Of a stretch of DNA of 64,000 nucleotides, positions 1 to 8,773 are shown one piece after another; position 1 is the stretch's first letter; every line of letters starts with the position of its first letter. The notes under the pieces were generated by a model. The model made no database searches, was not told the origin of the DNA, and saw only the letters and a program-made list of their open reading frames with translations. The position numbers were made by a program, and so were the translations under genes. The stretch comes from Methanolobus vulcani (GTDB taxonomy: Archaea > Halobacteriota > Methanosarcinia > Methanosarcinales > Methanosarcinaceae): the NCBI RefSeq assembly GCF_006546655.1, contig NZ_VIAQ01000015.1, forward strand, positions 124,001 to 188,000, in the 5' to 3' direction.

Positions 1-486
1 TCTGATTGATGTGAATGAGTTTGTAGTCTTTGTTCAGGACAGCTATTAAAACACCTACATAGTCCAGATATTCATATGCTTTATTGCGATCATGCAGAAG
101 TGAGTCGTGTTGTTCTTTGATACGCAAAAGTGCTGTGATCTTCTTGTCCAGTTCAAACCTATCGGCAGGCTTTTTAAGAAAATCATCTGCACCGACTTCT
201 ATACCTTTCTGGTGATCGTCCCTTGATGAAAGGGCGGTAAGCATTATTATAGGTATAAAATCGAGTTTATAGTCATGTTTGATGTCTTGCATACATCAAA
301 ACCATCCATTCCCAGCATGACGATATCAAGTAAGATTAGGTCCGGCTCTTCTTTTTTCACTATTTTTAGTGCTTCCTCACCTGTGGAGGCCGTGATCACA
401 TCATAATTGTCCGTAAGGTATGATGTAAGAACCGCGACGTTGATCTTCTCATCGTCTACTATCAGTATTTTATCCTTCCCCGTCAA
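1..486 (-). pseudogene. Receiver-PAS signalling protein, frameshifted and cut by the window edge
   Basis: The 5' part encodes a response-regulator receiver (ILIVDDEK acidic pocket, LILLDIVM with the phospho-acceptor Asp, then GMDGFDVC). The frame breaks at about 286-288. Reading one base shifted continues the same domain without loss: FIPIIMLTALSSRDD, then GADDFLKKPADRFEL with the conserved Lys, then a coiled linker and the start of a PAS-like segment (LDYVGVLIAVLNKDYKLI) running off the left edge. Adding one G after the Cys-Lys codons would restore the full receiver, so this is a single-base deletion or a sequencing error. The start is a TTG with a weak ribosome site. The family is a two-component receiver joined to a sensor domain; the output partner is outside the window. 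Confidence 0.75.
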
Positions 487-712
487 AATATCACGGGTAT
501 AATTATATCATCCGCACGTATATTATATTATTGTTTTTATACAGCAGTCAACATTATTTTACAAAAGTCAGTACTTTTAGGGAAGAGCCCTGAAACTATG
601 GAAGTGCTATATTGTGACAACTGGACTGCAGAATCCTTTTACAATAGGTATATGTTGAATTCCCAGGGCTCGCGGTGATTGTTTTAAGAACTTATAGTTG
701 AAGTTGAAAGTC

Positions 713-726
713 AAAAAATAAAAAAG
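713..726 (-). terminator. Oligo-T terminator after glnK
   Basis: Directly downstream of glnK on the minus strand is a run of six T, one A and six T. Archaeal RNA polymerase terminates at such U tracts without a strong hairpin. No stem was seen here. Confidence 0.5.
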
Positions 727-740
727 GATGGAGGGAGCAC

Positions 741-1079
741 TTAGAGTGCTTCTCCGTCTGTTTCTCCTGTACGGATCCTGATGATCTTGGTTACAGGTGT
801 GATGAATATTTTTCCATCTCCAATGGAACCTGTTGCAGCAACCTTCATGATTATGTCTACAATTTTGTCTACATTATCATCGTCTACTACCATTTCCATC
901 TTTATCTTTGGCAACAGGTCGACACAGTACTTGCGTCCTCTCCACTGCTGCATAACGCCCTTTTGCTTACCACGGCCTTTTACATCGGTCACGGTTATAC
1001 TTTCAAATCCAGCTTCATCAAGGGCATCCTTGACCTCGTGGATCTTTGTTGGCCTTATTATTGCTTCGATTTTCATCAT
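741..1079 (-). CDS. glnK: P-II nitrogen regulatory protein GlnK
   Basis: A 112-residue P-II trimer subunit that reads 2-oxoglutarate and ATP/ADP and blocks its partner ammonium channel when nitrogen is sufficient. The sequence has the N-terminal MKIEAIIRP strand, the T-loop, and the C-terminal GDGKIFITPV signature. In the T-loop, Tyr51, the residue uridylylated in bacteria, is kept (RGRKYCVDLLPK), while position 46, often Tyr, is Trp. It lies 6 bp after amt in one operon. Its ribosome site (GGAGTGA) overlaps the amt stop codon, so translation is probably coupled. The start has two adjacent ATG codons; either is possible. Confidence 0.95.
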   Translation of the reverse strand: MMKIEAIIRPTKIHEVKDALDEAGFESITVTDVKGRGKQKGVMQQWRGRKYCVDLLPKIKMEMVVDDDNVDKIVDIIMKVAATGSIGDGKIFITPVTKIIRIRTGETDGEAL

Positions 1080-1085
1080 TTAACA

Positions 1086-2564
1086 TCACTCCTTCAGGAT
1101 TGCAAATTCTGGGTATGCACTGATTCCGTGTTCTACTACATCAAGTCCGGCGATCTCGTCTTCTTCAGATACGCGGAGTCCGATAATTGCATCGATTATC
1201 TTGAAGACTATGAATGAGATCACAAATGCCCATACTATACTGAGTATTGCACCTACGACCTGGATCATGAACTGTGCGGTACCGCCGTAGAGAAGTCCTG
1301 CTCCAGCTGCTGTGTATGCTGCATCTGCAAGCATTGAACCATCGCCCTGGCCGAGTGCGAAGATACCTACAGAGATTACTCCCCATGTACCACAGTATCC
1401 GTGTACTGCTACTGCACCGACTGGGTCATCCAGCTTGAGTGTGTTTTCATTGAACATTACACCTGCGTATACTACAATACCTGCAATGATACCTATTACT
1501 ACTGCTGCCCAGTTTGCTACTGAACCACAAGGTGCTGTGATTGCTACAAGACCTGCAAGCATACCGTTTGCAGTAAGTGATGGATCTGGCTTTCCAGTCT
1601 TCATCCAGGTAATTATCATTACCATGATTGCTCCTGCACCTGCTGCAAGGAATGTGTTTACAATAACAAGATTTGCGTATGGGTCGTTTCCATCGAGGGT
1701 ACTACCACCGTTGAATCCTACCCATCCAAGTGCAAGGATAAGTGTACCGAGGAATGCCAGTGGAAGGCTGTGACCTGGAATTGCTACTGCCTTACCATTC
1801 TTGAACTTGCCGATCCTTGGACCTACAATCATTATACCTGCGAGTGCCGAGTATCCACCAATTGAGTGTACAACACTGGAACCTGCAAAGTCATGGAATG
1901 TTTCTCCAATTGCATCGACGAGGAAACCGCTTGTAAGAATTCCTGAACCGCTCCATACCCAGTGTCCGTATACAGGGTAAATGAATGCGACCAACAGGAC
2001 TGTATAAATAAGGTATGACTTGAAATCAGTCCTCTCAGCCATTGCACCTGATACGATTGTTGCACCGGTTGCTGCGAAGACCATCTGGAACCACCATCCG
2101 TTCCATGTTGCGTTGTCCATTGCGCCCATAAGCATGAATTGGTCTGTTCCTAATATGCCAGCTGCATCTGCGCCGTACATAATTCCCCATCCCACGAGCC
2201 AGTATACTATTATACCGAGACAAATTGTCATAAAGTTCTTCATGAGGATGTTAGCAGTGTTCTTTGTTCTGGTGAGACCAATTTCCACCAGTGAGAAACC
2301 TGCATGCATGAAGAAGACCAATGCACCACAGAGTAAAAGCCACATAAATGTGAGTGCTGTCTGGAGATTTCCAATATCTTCTGCATTTACTCCAATATCT
2401 TCTGCATTTTGTGCGATATCTTCTGCATTCTTTTCGATTGCAGCTGCGTTTTCGTCAACTGTTGCAGCTGCCGCTGTACCTATAAATACCATAAAAATGA
2501 CGCTCATTAGCAGTAAAGCCTGCCAAATCATCTTTGAATTGATTTTCTTTGATATTCCATACAT
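1086..2564 (-). CDS. amt: Ammonium transporter Amt with N-terminal heptad-repeat extension
   Basis: A channel of the Amt/Mep/Rh family that conducts ammonium across the membrane; the length and the run of about eleven hydrophobic helices fit. Family hallmarks include the segment around HAGFSLVEIG and the twin-His regions (VHSIGG and VHGYCGTWG). The ATG at 2562-2564 is preferred over an upstream GTG because AAAGGTG sits six bases before it. An unusual part follows the signal-like first helix: about 30 residues of tandem seven-residue repeats (NAEDI core) predicted to lie outside the cell ahead of the channel. First gene of the amt-glnK operon, with a good TATA box upstream. Nitrogen control by NrpR is expected from the family, but no canonical operator was recognised. 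Confidence 0.95.
   Translation of the reverse strand: MYGISKKINSKMIWQALLLMSVIFMVFIGTAAAATVDENAAAIEKNAEDIAQNAEDIGVNAEDIGNLQTALTFMWLLLCGALVFFMHAGFSLVEIGLTRTKNTANILMKNFMTICLGIIVYWLVGWGIMYGADAAGILGTDQFMLMGAMDNATWNGWWFQMVFAATGATIVSGAMAERTDFKSYLIYTVLLVAFIYPVYGHWVWSGSGILTSGFLVDAIGETFHDFAGSSVVHSIGGYSALAGIMIVGPRIGKFKNGKAVAIPGHSLPLAFLGTLILALGWVGFNGGSTLDGNDPYANLVIVNTFLAAGAGAIMVMIITWMKTGKPDPSLTANGMLAGLVAITAPCGSVANWAAVVIGIIAGIVVYAGVMFNENTLKLDDPVGAVAVHGYCGTWGVISVGIFALGQGDGSMLADAAYTAAGAGLLYGGTAQFMIQVVGAILSIVWAFVISFIVFKIIDAIIGLRVSEEDEIAGLDVVEHGISAYPEFAILKE
2371..2433 (-). repeat. 21-bp tandem repeats in amt
   Basis: Three consecutive 21-bp units, each carrying ATATCTTCTGCATT on the plus strand, starting at 2371, 2392 and 2413, with a decayed fourth unit after them. 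They encode the heptad repeats with the NAEDI core and look like recent in-frame slippage duplications. Confidence 0.85.
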
Positions 2565-2622
2565 GAGTAACACCTTTGTTTCGTCTTTTTAGGAAGACGG
2601 ATGCTATGTGTAGACTTCATCC

Positions 2623-2630
2623 TATTTATA
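2623..2630 (-). promoter_or_regulatory. TATA box of the amt-glnK operon
   Basis: On the minus strand the sequence reads GTATAAATAGGA, a near-consensus archaeal TATA box. Transcription would start about 25 bases downstream, near 2600, giving a leader of roughly 35 bases before the amt ATG. Confidence 0.65.
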
Positions 2631-2691
2631 CTCATCGATATTTGCAACCCTTTCTCTAGTTTTTAGCATAAAATCCAACAATTTATTCTAA

Positions 2692-2714
2692 TAGTTGGTC
2701 GTATTTGGCAACTA
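2692..2714. promoter_or_regulatory. Inverted repeat upstream of amt, possible operator
   Basis: Perfect six-base arms TAGTTG and CAACTA separated by 11 bases, about 60 bases upstream of the TATA box. It does not match the known NrpR sites (GGAA-N6-TTCC or GGTA-N6-TACC). The rest of the roughly 380 bases between amt and the next gene holds only the promoter and the neighbour's terminator. Confidence 0.25.
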
Positions 2715-2941
2715 AATCAGATTAATAATTGCAAATCCCACACAATATCTATTTTTAGTATTTAGTAATATAAAAAAAGTTCTGTAATTTCACTCACTTG
2801 CCCCATGTTCACAGCAACCACATGGACAAGAGTTTAAAATCACAACACAAATTAAATTTTCAATCAAGACATTAAACTTTGACACAACATTCATCTCCCA
2901 TATCGGAAGAATTGGAATTGTCCATTTCTATTTACTGAAAA

Positions 2942-2967
2942 TAAAAAGGGAACTGTCATAAGTTCCC
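2942..2967 (-). terminator. Hairpin terminator of the exported-protein operon
   Basis: Stem GGGAACT / AGTTCCC (seven perfect pairs, six-base loop, 2948-2967), followed on the minus strand by a T-rich tract (CTTTTTATTTT). It lies 20 bases beyond the stop of the lipoprotein gene. Confidence 0.75.
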
Positions 2968-2986
2968 GATACCGCAGATATACTGG

Positions 2987-4057
2987 TCATTCCATTGATT
3001 CTGCAACCTTGATCAATTCCTCTCTGTCCTCCGGGTACATTGAAATCAATATTCTGATACCGTTTATTTCCCAGTCCAGCGTGCTATTATCATTGATGAA
3101 TGCAACCAACTCGCCTTCTTCTCCATTTATTGTGATCTTCTCTGTTTTTTCATGCGAAGCAATCGTTGGTGCCATTACGATATTTCGATTCTCATTGAAC
3201 TCTTCAATGATGTTAATAGTAGTTTCCTCATTTGAATAGGTGATACCAACAAATGTTCCCTCAACACCAGCTGCTTTGTAAGCCTCGTTATCCACGATAA
3301 TCCTTGCGAGATCAGAACCTTCCGGCAAATAGGAAGGTGCCAGTATGTTGTAATTTGAGATATTTTTGGCTTCTTCCAGTGTTAGTTCAGGCTGGTTGGG
3401 GAGGGATTTAGTGATGACAACTTCAACATCTTCAGGAATCATAAACTCTTCATCTTCTATGCCTGTATTGGCTTTGAAATCCTGATATTCTACTATTCCT
3501 CTAGATCCATCATTGTCGATAGCTTCCAGTTTCACCGGCATCAATGTCTCAGTATCTATCCAGATTTTTACTTCAGGAGTGTTATCTCCTATCTTAGAAA
3601 GGAGTACATACGACTTGCGACCTTCATAGTTCTCAACTTTCAAAAAGCTTACATCTGCTTCATTCAGGAAATTCTCAATTATGTATGAATAGTCAGTCTG
3701 TTCATTTTCTCCGGGCATTCCAGGTCCGTCGTATATCTGGTATGCATCGTCTTCAGAATCATATCTCCACGTTTGTCCGCCGTTGTTAACTATAATTGTT
3801 CCTGCTTCTTCCTGAGGAAGTATCATGGTCTTTTTCGATTTATCCGGATTTTTTTGCAGTATCTCATATTCCATTGTCTGTGTGTCTTCTCCATATGTGA
3901 CTGCGATCCGGACAGTGGTAGAATAATCTTCCAGGGATGAATATTTTTGTTGCACTTTTTCAGTGATCTCCTTCGCTGACATTTCGCTCTCAGTACAACC
4001 GGAGGTTAACAGAACAACTCCCAGTAATATCAATACTATCAATAATTTTCTTTGCAT
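2987..4057 (-). CDS. Exported lipoprotein with LolA-like and DUF4367-like domains
   Basis: The N-terminus is a lipoprotein signal: short basic region, hydrophobic core and lipobox LTSGC, predicting a lipid-anchored protein outside the membrane. Residues about 25-220 resemble the LolA/outer-membrane lipoprotein carrier fold seen in archaeal surface lipoproteins (YSSLEDYSTTVRI, then a long beta-rich stretch). The last 130 residues (from LTLEEAKNISNYNILAPSYLP) match the fold usually called DUF4367. This C-terminal part is plainly homologous to the whole of the gene just upstream (4076-4588), 18 bp away in the same operon. The function is unknown; binding of a lipid or hydrophobic ligand at the surface is an inference from the fold. 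Confidence 0.8.
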   Translation of the reverse strand: MQRKLLIVLILLGVVLLTSGCTESEMSAKEITEKVQQKYSSLEDYSTTVRIAVTYGEDTQTMEYEILQKNPDKSKKTMILPQEEAGTIIVNNGGQTWRYDSEDDAYQIYDGPGMPGENEQTDYSYIIENFLNEADVSFLKVENYEGRKSYVLLSKIGDNTPEVKIWIDTETLMPVKLEAIDNDGSRGIVEYQDFKANTGIEDEEFMIPEDVEVVITKSLPNQPELTLEEAKNISNYNILAPSYLPEGSDLARIIVDNEAYKAAGVEGTFVGITYSNEETTINIIEEFNENRNIVMAPTIASHEKTEKITINGEEGELVAFINDNSTLDWEINGIRILISMYPEDREELIKVAESME

Positions 4058-4075
4058 TCTATCTGCACCGCCATT

Positions 4076-4588
4076 TTATTTCATGGACTCTGCAATTCTG
4101 ACCAGTTCATTCATTTCAAGATTATGAGATAAAACAGAGACTCTGATGCCATTAGTGTCCCAGCAGATCTCCATTGCTTCCTCATGGTATATCCTCATTT
4201 CACCTTCACATCCGTTTATTGTTATCTCTTTATGCTCTACATCATCATCTGATGCAGGAGCTTCAAAAGTGAATTCCTTTGTTCCTGAAAAATCCTCTTC
4301 TACAAAAAAAGCACAAGTTTCATTTGTGTAAATCAATTGTGAATAGCCGGCAAAATCCGGACCTTCCGATGTTCCATTTACTAAACACATGCTCTGCATT
4401 TCATATCCGTCAGGCAGGCAGGTAGGTATCAGTATACTGTTGTTCGAAATCTGTTGTGCCTGTTCTAATGTAATATTGCAGTTTTCCTTGGGAGGAAAAA
4501 TACCACTCTCCGAACTGTACTCTGTGGACGATAAACCAAATAATAAAAACCCAATTAGCAACAATGTTGCTAGTAATTTTACTGCCAT
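4076..4588 (-). CDS. Exported DUF4367-like protein, paralogue of the downstream lipoprotein
   Basis: A 170-residue protein with an N-terminal signal or anchor helix (LLATLLLIGFLLFGLSS) and one DUF4367-like domain. It shares the order LTLEQAQQISNNSILIPTCLP ... EITINGCEGE ... WDTNGIRVSV ... ELVRIAESMK with the C-terminal third of the protein encoded downstream (2987-4057). It has extra Cys residues near both ends of the domain, possibly forming disulfides outside the cell. It is the first gene of the two-gene operon. The pair looks like a domain duplication; the role is unknown. Confidence 0.75.
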   Translation of the reverse strand: MAVKLLATLLLIGFLLFGLSSTEYSSESGIFPPKENCNITLEQAQQISNNSILIPTCLPDGYEMQSMCLVNGTSEGPDFAGYSQLIYTNETCAFFVEEDFSGTKEFTFEAPASDDDVEHKEITINGCEGEMRIYHEEAMEICWDTNGIRVSVLSHNLEMNELVRIAESMK

Positions 4589-4851
4589 TTAATTCCCTAA
4601 AACTTCCTTTCGTCACGCTCTGTGACAATTTTTATTATCATATACTGAATGAAAACATTACCTATTTTTTCAATCAAATTCTCAATATATTACTTCTTAC
4701 TATATTTGGTTTATGGAGTCATGTATTGTCAAATACGCATTTATATGCACTGTAGTAATATATTCAAAATCAAAGCTCACAGCTAAAATCCGCTATCAAT
4801 GGATGTAATTAAAATGAAGTAAAAAAATAAGTTTCAAAAACTGAAATCATA

Positions 4852-5826
4852 TCAGAGTTTTTTCATCTTGCTGTATTCCATAACTGATGAAACAGGATGT
4901 GTATCTACATTTATGCCAGCTTCCTCAACAGCAGCAACAGAGTTAATTCCAACCATTACAGGAATTCCTACTTTACCTCTTTCAATTGGTGCATAGAGAA
5001 CATCCTCTCCCGGATCTCCGATGGCCAGGTGGCCTGAAATGTCATGTTTAGCTGCCACATTTAGTAGCTCTTCAGCCCTTGTTGCAGCTGATACAGGAAT
5101 TTGGCGAACATTAGCAAGCATCTTCCCATTACCAGTATCAATAGCTTCAAGAATGGATGTTGCTTTTCTTCTCAGGAAGATTTTGATAGGATCAATAGAT
5201 GTTCCGCTGTATGATATAAGGTCCAGGAATCCTGCAGGTGAGTAATCCTCCATCTGCATAAGCCCTCCAAAAACCGGCACCACGGGTATTCCACTGTTAA
5301 GGAGTAATCCGTCAAAAGTAATACTACACACAGTTGCTATGGCAACTTTGCCATCAGGGACATAAATATCAAGGTCAGTGTCTTCTTCAATAATCCCAAC
5401 TCTTGGGCTGATAGTGGCACCGTGATCCATGGCATATTTTATTATATCAGTGGCATTGTCATAGTCGTTTTTATCAATATTCGTAATATTGACTATCACG
5501 TTCCCTTTTCCTGTTTCGAGGTTATAGTCTGCCTTGTAGATCAGCTCTTCTATCCTGGTGATTACAAAACCGAATCTGTCACTGATAAGGGCATCATTGA
5601 GTTCCTTTCTTCCACGTTCTGTGATAGTACGTCCGATGTATCCGTGCTTCTTGGTAAAGCCACGCTCATCCAGTATCCGTAAATGATACCTGACAGCTCT
5701 TTCTCCAATTGCATAACCACGGTTATGGAGCTCATCAGCGATAAGGCGTGCACCTAAAGGCTTGTCGCTTTCATTGATAATACGCATGATCTCGACAAGC
5801 TTTCTTTCAACGTTTGGATCTGTCAT
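4852..5826 (-). CDS. nrpR: Global nitrogen regulator NrpR, HTH plus one NrpR domain
   Basis: A transcriptional repressor that binds operators of nitrogen-assimilation genes and leaves them when 2-oxoglutarate is high. Residues 1-75 form a winged helix (LIADELHNRGYAIGERAVRYHLRILDERGF). The rest is a single NrpR (DUF128) effector domain (VNITNIDKNDYDNATDIIKYAMDHG, VPVFGGLMQMED). This one-domain layout matches the NrpRI type of Methanosarcina, where a second HTH-less protein, NrpRII, helps contact the basal machinery; that partner is not in the window. The natural target, amt-glnK, lies about 2.3 kb away. The ribosome site GGGTGA precedes the ATG. A near operator GGAA-GGTTAC-TTCA occurs in its own leader at 5849-5862. 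Confidence 0.92.
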   Translation of the reverse strand: MTDPNVERKLVEIMRIINESDKPLGARLIADELHNRGYAIGERAVRYHLRILDERGFTKKHGYIGRTITERGRKELNDALISDRFGFVITRIEELIYKADYNLETGKGNVIVNITNIDKNDYDNATDIIKYAMDHGATISPRVGIIEEDTDLDIYVPDGKVAIATVCSITFDGLLLNSGIPVVPVFGGLMQMEDYSPAGFLDLISYSGTSIDPIKIFLRRKATSILEAIDTGNGKMLANVRQIPVSAATRAEELLNVAAKHDISGHLAIGDPGEDVLYAPIERGKVGIPVMVGINSVAAVEEAGINVDTHPVSSVMEYSKMKKL

Positions 5827-5922
5827 TTTTTCACCCGAAGATGTTTGTGGAAGGTTACTTCAACGGCGTATAGTTATATTTTTGTCTATTTAAGATGTGC
5901 GATAAACAAATAATATTGTTTC

Positions 5923-7602
5923 TTATATTCTTCCGGTTCTCAGTATATAAATTACAAGCCACATTCCCAAAAAGCCTGCCATGAGAAAACCAATTACGCC
6001 CAATAAAGGTACTCCCCAGATGTGTGGTTCCATACCGGTTTGTATGATTAATGATGAACCGACGATTATAGCCGAGATGATAAGGCTAAATGAAAGACGG
6101 TTACTTGCAGCATCGATCTCAGACACAACCCTGTCAAATTCATGTGGGTCAAAACGCAATTTGAGGTAACCTCTTTCTGCAATATCAAGAATATGTCCTA
6201 TCTTCATAGGTGCTTTATGGAGCACCCGCGCCCAGTTGCTTGCATCCTTGTATGTATTCCCTGCAATATTAGTAAGTCGCAACCTGTCCTTTATCGCTTT
6301 TTTTGCAAATGGCTCTGCTATAATTGCAAGGTTGATTTCAGAATCCATGAGGTTTCCAAAGCTTTCAGCAGTCATTGCCCCTTTGGAAAGCAATGCAACA
6401 TTAGAGGGGACTCTTACCTTATACTTTCTCAGTAGGTTAATCATTTCCTCAAGTATTAATGCAGTGTCAAGTTGTCCAAGTGGTCTGCCATAGTACTTGT
6501 ATATCAACTGGTCAATATCGATCTTAAGTGCTGAAAGATCTGTGTTTTCATCAATAGAGCCCAGTTCCCTGAGAAGCTCAATGTAAAGGACCGTATCTCC
6601 TCTTGTAATGGCTATCAGGTCATCAATAAGCAGGTTGCGCATGTCCTGTGATAGAAATCCTGCCATACCGAAGTCAAGAAGTGCTATCCTTCCATCCTTC
6701 ATTATGAATATATTTCCGGGATGAAGGTCCGCATGGAAAAAGCCATCATCATATATCTGTTTCATAAAGGCTTTCAGGACATCGATGCCTATTTCCCGCC
6801 TGTCGACTTCCATGCGGGCAAGTTCTTCAAAAGAATTACTTTTTACACCATCTATAAATTCAAGTGTGAGTACTTTTGCACTGGTGTAGTCCCAGTACAC
6901 TTTGGGAATGTATATTCTTGGATCATCCCGGAAATTGCGAGCAAAATGGTCTGCATTCCTGCCTTCCTGGGTATAGTCCATTTCTGCTTTTATGCTACGC
7001 TCAAATTCCTCAACAATCCCAATGGGCTGGTAGAGTTTTGCTTCCGGCAGGTGCTCTTCTGTAAAATAAGCAATGCTGTACATGATGTCCAGGTCGGAAT
7101 TTATGATCTTCCTTATGCCTGGTCTCTGGACTTTAACAACAACATCTTCGCCGCTTTTTAGTTTGGCACGGTGTACCTGTCCGATAGATGCTGCTGCAAT
7201 GGGATCTGGTTCAAAATACTCAAAAATTTCCTTTGTTTCAGAACCAAGTTCCGATCGAATGAGCTTTTCCACTTCGCCCATTTCAAATGGCTGGACATTA
7301 TCCTGGAGCTTTGAGAACTCATTTGCATATTCAGGTGGAATAAGGTCCTGACGCATGCTGAGAATTTGCCCGAGCTTAATATATGTGGGTCCAAGTTCCT
7401 CAAGCATCATTCTGGCTTTTACTGGTCCGGTATCAGTATCCTTTAGGACTTTCTCCTGTTTTCTGATACGCGATCTAAGTGGCCTGATGCTGCGAAGTCC
7501 CATGCGGTCGACAATGTAACCGAATTCATATTTTATGAGTGCATCAACGATCTTTCCGTATCGTCTGATCATTGAATACCTATGGATCTTTCTCTGTTTC
7601 AT
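5923..7602 (-). CDS. ABC1/UbiB-family atypical kinase, membrane anchored
   Basis: Member of the ABC1/AarF/UbiB/ADCK family. The KxGQ motif (GPTYIKLGQILSMR), the Ala-rich loop replacing the usual glycine loop (AAASIGQVHRAKL), the catalytic Lys (VVVKVQRPG), the catalytic loop (FHADLHPGNIF) and the metal-binding LLDFGMAG are all present. The 559-residue length and two C-terminal transmembrane helices (from about residue 505) are typical. Family members support quinone or other isoprenoid lipid metabolism through ATPase or kinase activity. Methanosarcinales use methanophenazine, so a role in that pathway is an inference only. It lies 96 bp upstream of nrpR on the same strand. Confidence 0.88.
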   Translation of the reverse strand: MKQRKIHRYSMIRRYGKIVDALIKYEFGYIVDRMGLRSIRPLRSRIRKQEKVLKDTDTGPVKARMMLEELGPTYIKLGQILSMRQDLIPPEYANEFSKLQDNVQPFEMGEVEKLIRSELGSETKEIFEYFEPDPIAAASIGQVHRAKLKSGEDVVVKVQRPGIRKIINSDLDIMYSIAYFTEEHLPEAKLYQPIGIVEEFERSIKAEMDYTQEGRNADHFARNFRDDPRIYIPKVYWDYTSAKVLTLEFIDGVKSNSFEELARMEVDRREIGIDVLKAFMKQIYDDGFFHADLHPGNIFIMKDGRIALLDFGMAGFLSQDMRNLLIDDLIAITRGDTVLYIELLRELGSIDENTDLSALKIDIDQLIYKYYGRPLGQLDTALILEEMINLLRKYKVRVPSNVALLSKGAMTAESFGNLMDSEINLAIIAEPFAKKAIKDRLRLTNIAGNTYKDASNWARVLHKAPMKIGHILDIAERGYLKLRFDPHEFDRVVSEIDAASNRLSFSLIISAIIVGSSLIIQTGMEPHIWGVPLLGVIGFLMAGFLGMWLVIYILRTGRI

Positions 7603-7844
7603 GAGGCCCCGGACTTTGATTTTTTTATTTGGATGTATTATTCATTTGTACTGGCTTTATTATTAAATTATCGCACAAAATAATATGTTGCAAACATATC
7701 TTTTCGCATTCCAGATTGTACTTTCCTTAAATTAAAGGGACAGTTATATAATTACTAATATCCGAGTATTAATGTCAGAATAAATACCAACTAAATACTA
7801 AAATAAAATGGTTTTATTCAACAATACAAAAGGAGTGGGAATAT

Positions 7845-8114
7845 ATGTTATTTTTCGATATAAGCACATGGGACCCGCAGGATAATGAAAAGGTAATTGA
7901 ACATTTCAAGAATCTCAGGCCGCCTGCAGGAATAACAATAATCAACCAGTGGGTAGACCTCAATGGAGGACGCTATTTCATACTTTACGAGGCTGAGAGC
8001 AACGAAGCATACGCAGAATTTAACATTCCATGGTCCGATGTCTGTCTGATTGACAGTGTTCCGGTAATGGAATCGACCGATTTTATCAAGCTGATGATCT
8101 CAAAGGGATTATAA
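7845..8114 (+). CDS. DUF3303-like small methanogen protein
   Basis: An 89-residue protein beginning MLFFDISTWDPQDNEKVI, with the conserved blocks QWVDLNGGRYFILYEAES and NIPWSDVCLIDSVPVMES. These match the DUF3303 family, common in methanogens and of ferredoxin-like alpha-beta appearance. The ribosome site AGGAG lies nine bases before the ATG. It is monocistronic, flanked by genes on the other strand. Function unknown. Confidence 0.75.
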   Translation: MLFFDISTWDPQDNEKVIEHFKNLRPPAGITIINQWVDLNGGRYFILYEAESNEAYAEFNIPWSDVCLIDSVPVMESTDFIKLMISKGL

Positions 8115-8146
8115 ATCTATTTTGACTTAATCATCAAGACTTTCCT

Positions 8147-8758
8147 TTATTCTTTTTTGTTTTCTGTCAGGCTTATCACTTTCTTACGATTTCCTATCTT
8201 TACTGTAAAATCGCCTTCCGGTAATGTGCAAGTATCATATTTCCGGTGAAATCTGCCTTCATTGTCAGCTTTGATGGTCTGCGTTGCCAGAAAGTCCAGT
8301 CTGACATCATTCTCACCTTCAACAGCATTTCCGCTAATGATGATTTCATAATCTCCTTGGGGAACGTTCTTTTCATAGAACTGTGCAATTCCATTCTCCG
8401 CATCAAAACTGCGTTTAAAGTCAACAAACATCCTCACAATGAAAGTAAGGTCATGGACTTTCTGTGCCATTACCTGGAAACTATTGCTTCCTCCCGGAAT
8501 TCCCACTTTTTCAAACAAATGTTCGTATCTGTTATCTGTTACAGGGGCAATAATTGAAAACGAGACTGCCATTGTGATGTTTTCATTGGCTCCGGTTCTG
8601 CCCGTTATGTCCAGAATGTCACCCGTACATGGACTAAGTGGAAAAAAGCTCCACTCTTCCACAATTGCTTCGGGATTTCCTTCCCTGTGTTCAGTTGTTA
8701 AAGAATAAAGTGCCTTTGAAAAATTTAAAAAGAGGTTGTTATCTTTGCTGAAGGGCAC
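8147..8758 (-). CDS. Hypothetical protein, beta-rich
   Basis: 203 residues with no family I recognise. There is no signal peptide or membrane helix. It is rich in predicted beta strands with a C-terminal part (PEGDFTVKIGNRKKVISL) resembling an Ig-like or peptidase-regulatory sandwich. The start is a GTG with an AGGAGG ribosome site almost touching it, which is unusually close; no alternative in-frame start lies nearby. It follows the phasin-like gene by 15 bp, so the two are probably co-transcribed and may act together. Confidence 0.6.
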   Translation of the reverse strand: MPFSKDNNLFLNFSKALYSLTTEHREGNPEAIVEEWSFFPLSPCTGDILDITGRTGANENITMAVSFSIIAPVTDNRYEHLFEKVGIPGGSNSFQVMAQKVHDLTFIVRMFVDFKRSFDAENGIAQFYEKNVPQGDYEIIISGNAVEGENDVRLDFLATQTIKADNEGRFHRKYDTCTLPEGDFTVKIGNRKKVISLTENKKE

Positions 8759-8773
8759 TCCTCCTTTTCAGGC

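Noticed and set aside
781-1083. Plus-strand open frame of 100 codons
   Set aside because: Antisense shadow of glnK.
2020-2592. Plus-strand open frame of 190 codons
   Set aside because: Antisense shadow of amt.
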